Part shown: positions 63,373 to 64,000 of the stretch, piece after piece | Numbering within the stretch: the first letter of the stretch is position 1 | Layout: each line of letters starts with the position of its first letter | NCBI GenBank assembly: GCA_030248215.1 | Contig: JASANG010002583.1 | Location: forward strand, 1-64,000 | DNA length: 64,000 nucleotides | Direction: 5' to 3' | Source of the DNA: Enoplolaimus lenunculus | Taxonomy: Eukaryota; Nematoda; Enoplea; Enoplida; Thoracostomopsidae | Position numbers and translations under genes: made by a program | The notes under the pieces: generated by a model | Seen by the model: only the letters and a program-made list of their open reading frames with translations | The model's database searches: none | Told to the model about the DNA's origin: nothing

Positions 63373-63744
63373 CAGGGCGCAACCGGAATTACAATTTACC
63401 GGAACCGGAATTTGAAAATTTTACCGGAACCGGAAAATGAAAAATGCATTTCACCAAAAATTTCATTTTAATCTTATTTTTTGCTCTATTATTTGTGAAA
63501 TAACCTTAGTCGAACATAGGTTTTATTTTATTTGTTGTATTTTAGATTTTCATCATCGACTGAAGTGAAATCCACCATCAATGGCTTATATTCGGAGTAC
63601 AAGTGGCTTACAAAAGAGATTCTTAAAAATTAGCAAAGTTAAGAAAACGGCCAAATTATAATACCGGAATTTTTAAATCCGGTAAAAATTTACCGGAACC
63701 CGAAGGTGAAAAAATGCCGGAACCGGAATTCCGGTTGCACCCTG
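63373..63744. mobile_element. CAGGGTGCAACCGGAATT hAT-type MITE with exact 8-bp duplication, copy 2
   Basis: Ends CAGGGCGCAACCGGAATT and AATTCCGGTTGCACCCTG, flanked by GCTACAGT at 63,365-63,372 and 63,745-63,752. Nearly the same as the 32.30 kb copy but about 29 bases longer, mainly from an extra ACCGGAACCGGAA block at the left. Confidence 0.95.
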
Positions 63745-63752
63745 GCTACAGT

Positions 63753-64000
63753 GGATCCGTCCTACAGCAACTCTTTGTTCTGACGAGCATTCATATTTGG
63801 CAATGATATTAATATGACAACTAGTAGAAAAAACTAACTCAAGATTATTACCAACGAATTTTACAGAGGGGCAAGCGAGAAGCTGGGTAACCGAAATGCC
63901 AGATACATTCAGTAGCAGATCCAGGAATTTCTGATAAGTTAGCTCTCAATACAGACATATAATAAAAGAAACCTCGTAAGCGAGAAACCAAACACAGCTT
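63753..64000. other. Intron sequence, no feature recognised
   Basis: No further kinesin exon was found in the last 250 bases; the intron continues out of the window. Confidence 0.5.

Noticed and set aside
63153-64000. A further upstream kinesin exon with the P-loop
   Set aside because: No GQTxSGKT-like motif could be read on the minus strand; a hAT-type element fills much of this stretch.

Overview
The window is nuclear DNA of an invertebrate animal. It is AT-rich and intron-bearing, and most of it is short non-autonomous DNA transposons. Two host genes can be supported, both on the minus strand: (1) a long kinesin-7 gene, best read as the mitotic kinetochore motor CENP-E, from about 63.15 kb down to about 32.89 kb; (2) the first coding exon of a Fringe-type glycosyltransferase at 18.18-18.73 kb. 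Both point to a metazoan. I could not fix the phylum. No bacterial, organellar, tRNA, rRNA or CRISPR signal was seen.

The CENP-E gene was rebuilt exon by exon: 32 exons, all with GT/AG borders and with reading phase agreeing at every junction, about 5.86 kb of coding sequence and about 1,950 residues. The P-loop end of the motor lies beyond the right edge of the window. In protein order it holds: the rest of the kinesin motor (63.15-56.8 kb), a neck and tail start with the CENP-E-like TWCPG segment (56.4-54.7 kb), a single 1,757-base exon (51.2-53.0 kb), and about 21 small exons of coiled coil (50.2-32.9 kb). The 3' end is the least certain part.

Its introns are packed with transposon relics: a broken LINE (38.7-40.1 kb), hAT-type elements ending in TAGGGATGTGCCGA or CAGGGTGCAACCGGA, GAGACC-rich elements, and a degenerate tandem repeat (45.4-46.3 kb).

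The left half (0-32 kb) is mostly repeat-derived, apart from the Fringe exon. It holds a 49-bp minisatellite (2.4-2.8 kb), long palindromic elements with TA duplications and GAGTCAAATTGACTC arms, two related families whose interiors are arrays of TTAGGC-like hexamers, a GGATCC-ended family, and a GGGCCCGTAGCC-ended family. It also has several one-off inverted-repeat elements. Many are nested, and several give exact target-site duplications that allow family assignment and relative dating.

The two genes are unrelated in function: CENP-E moves and tethers chromosomes at kinetochores, and Fringe modifies Notch O-fucose in the Golgi. I saw no sign of a gene cluster or operon.
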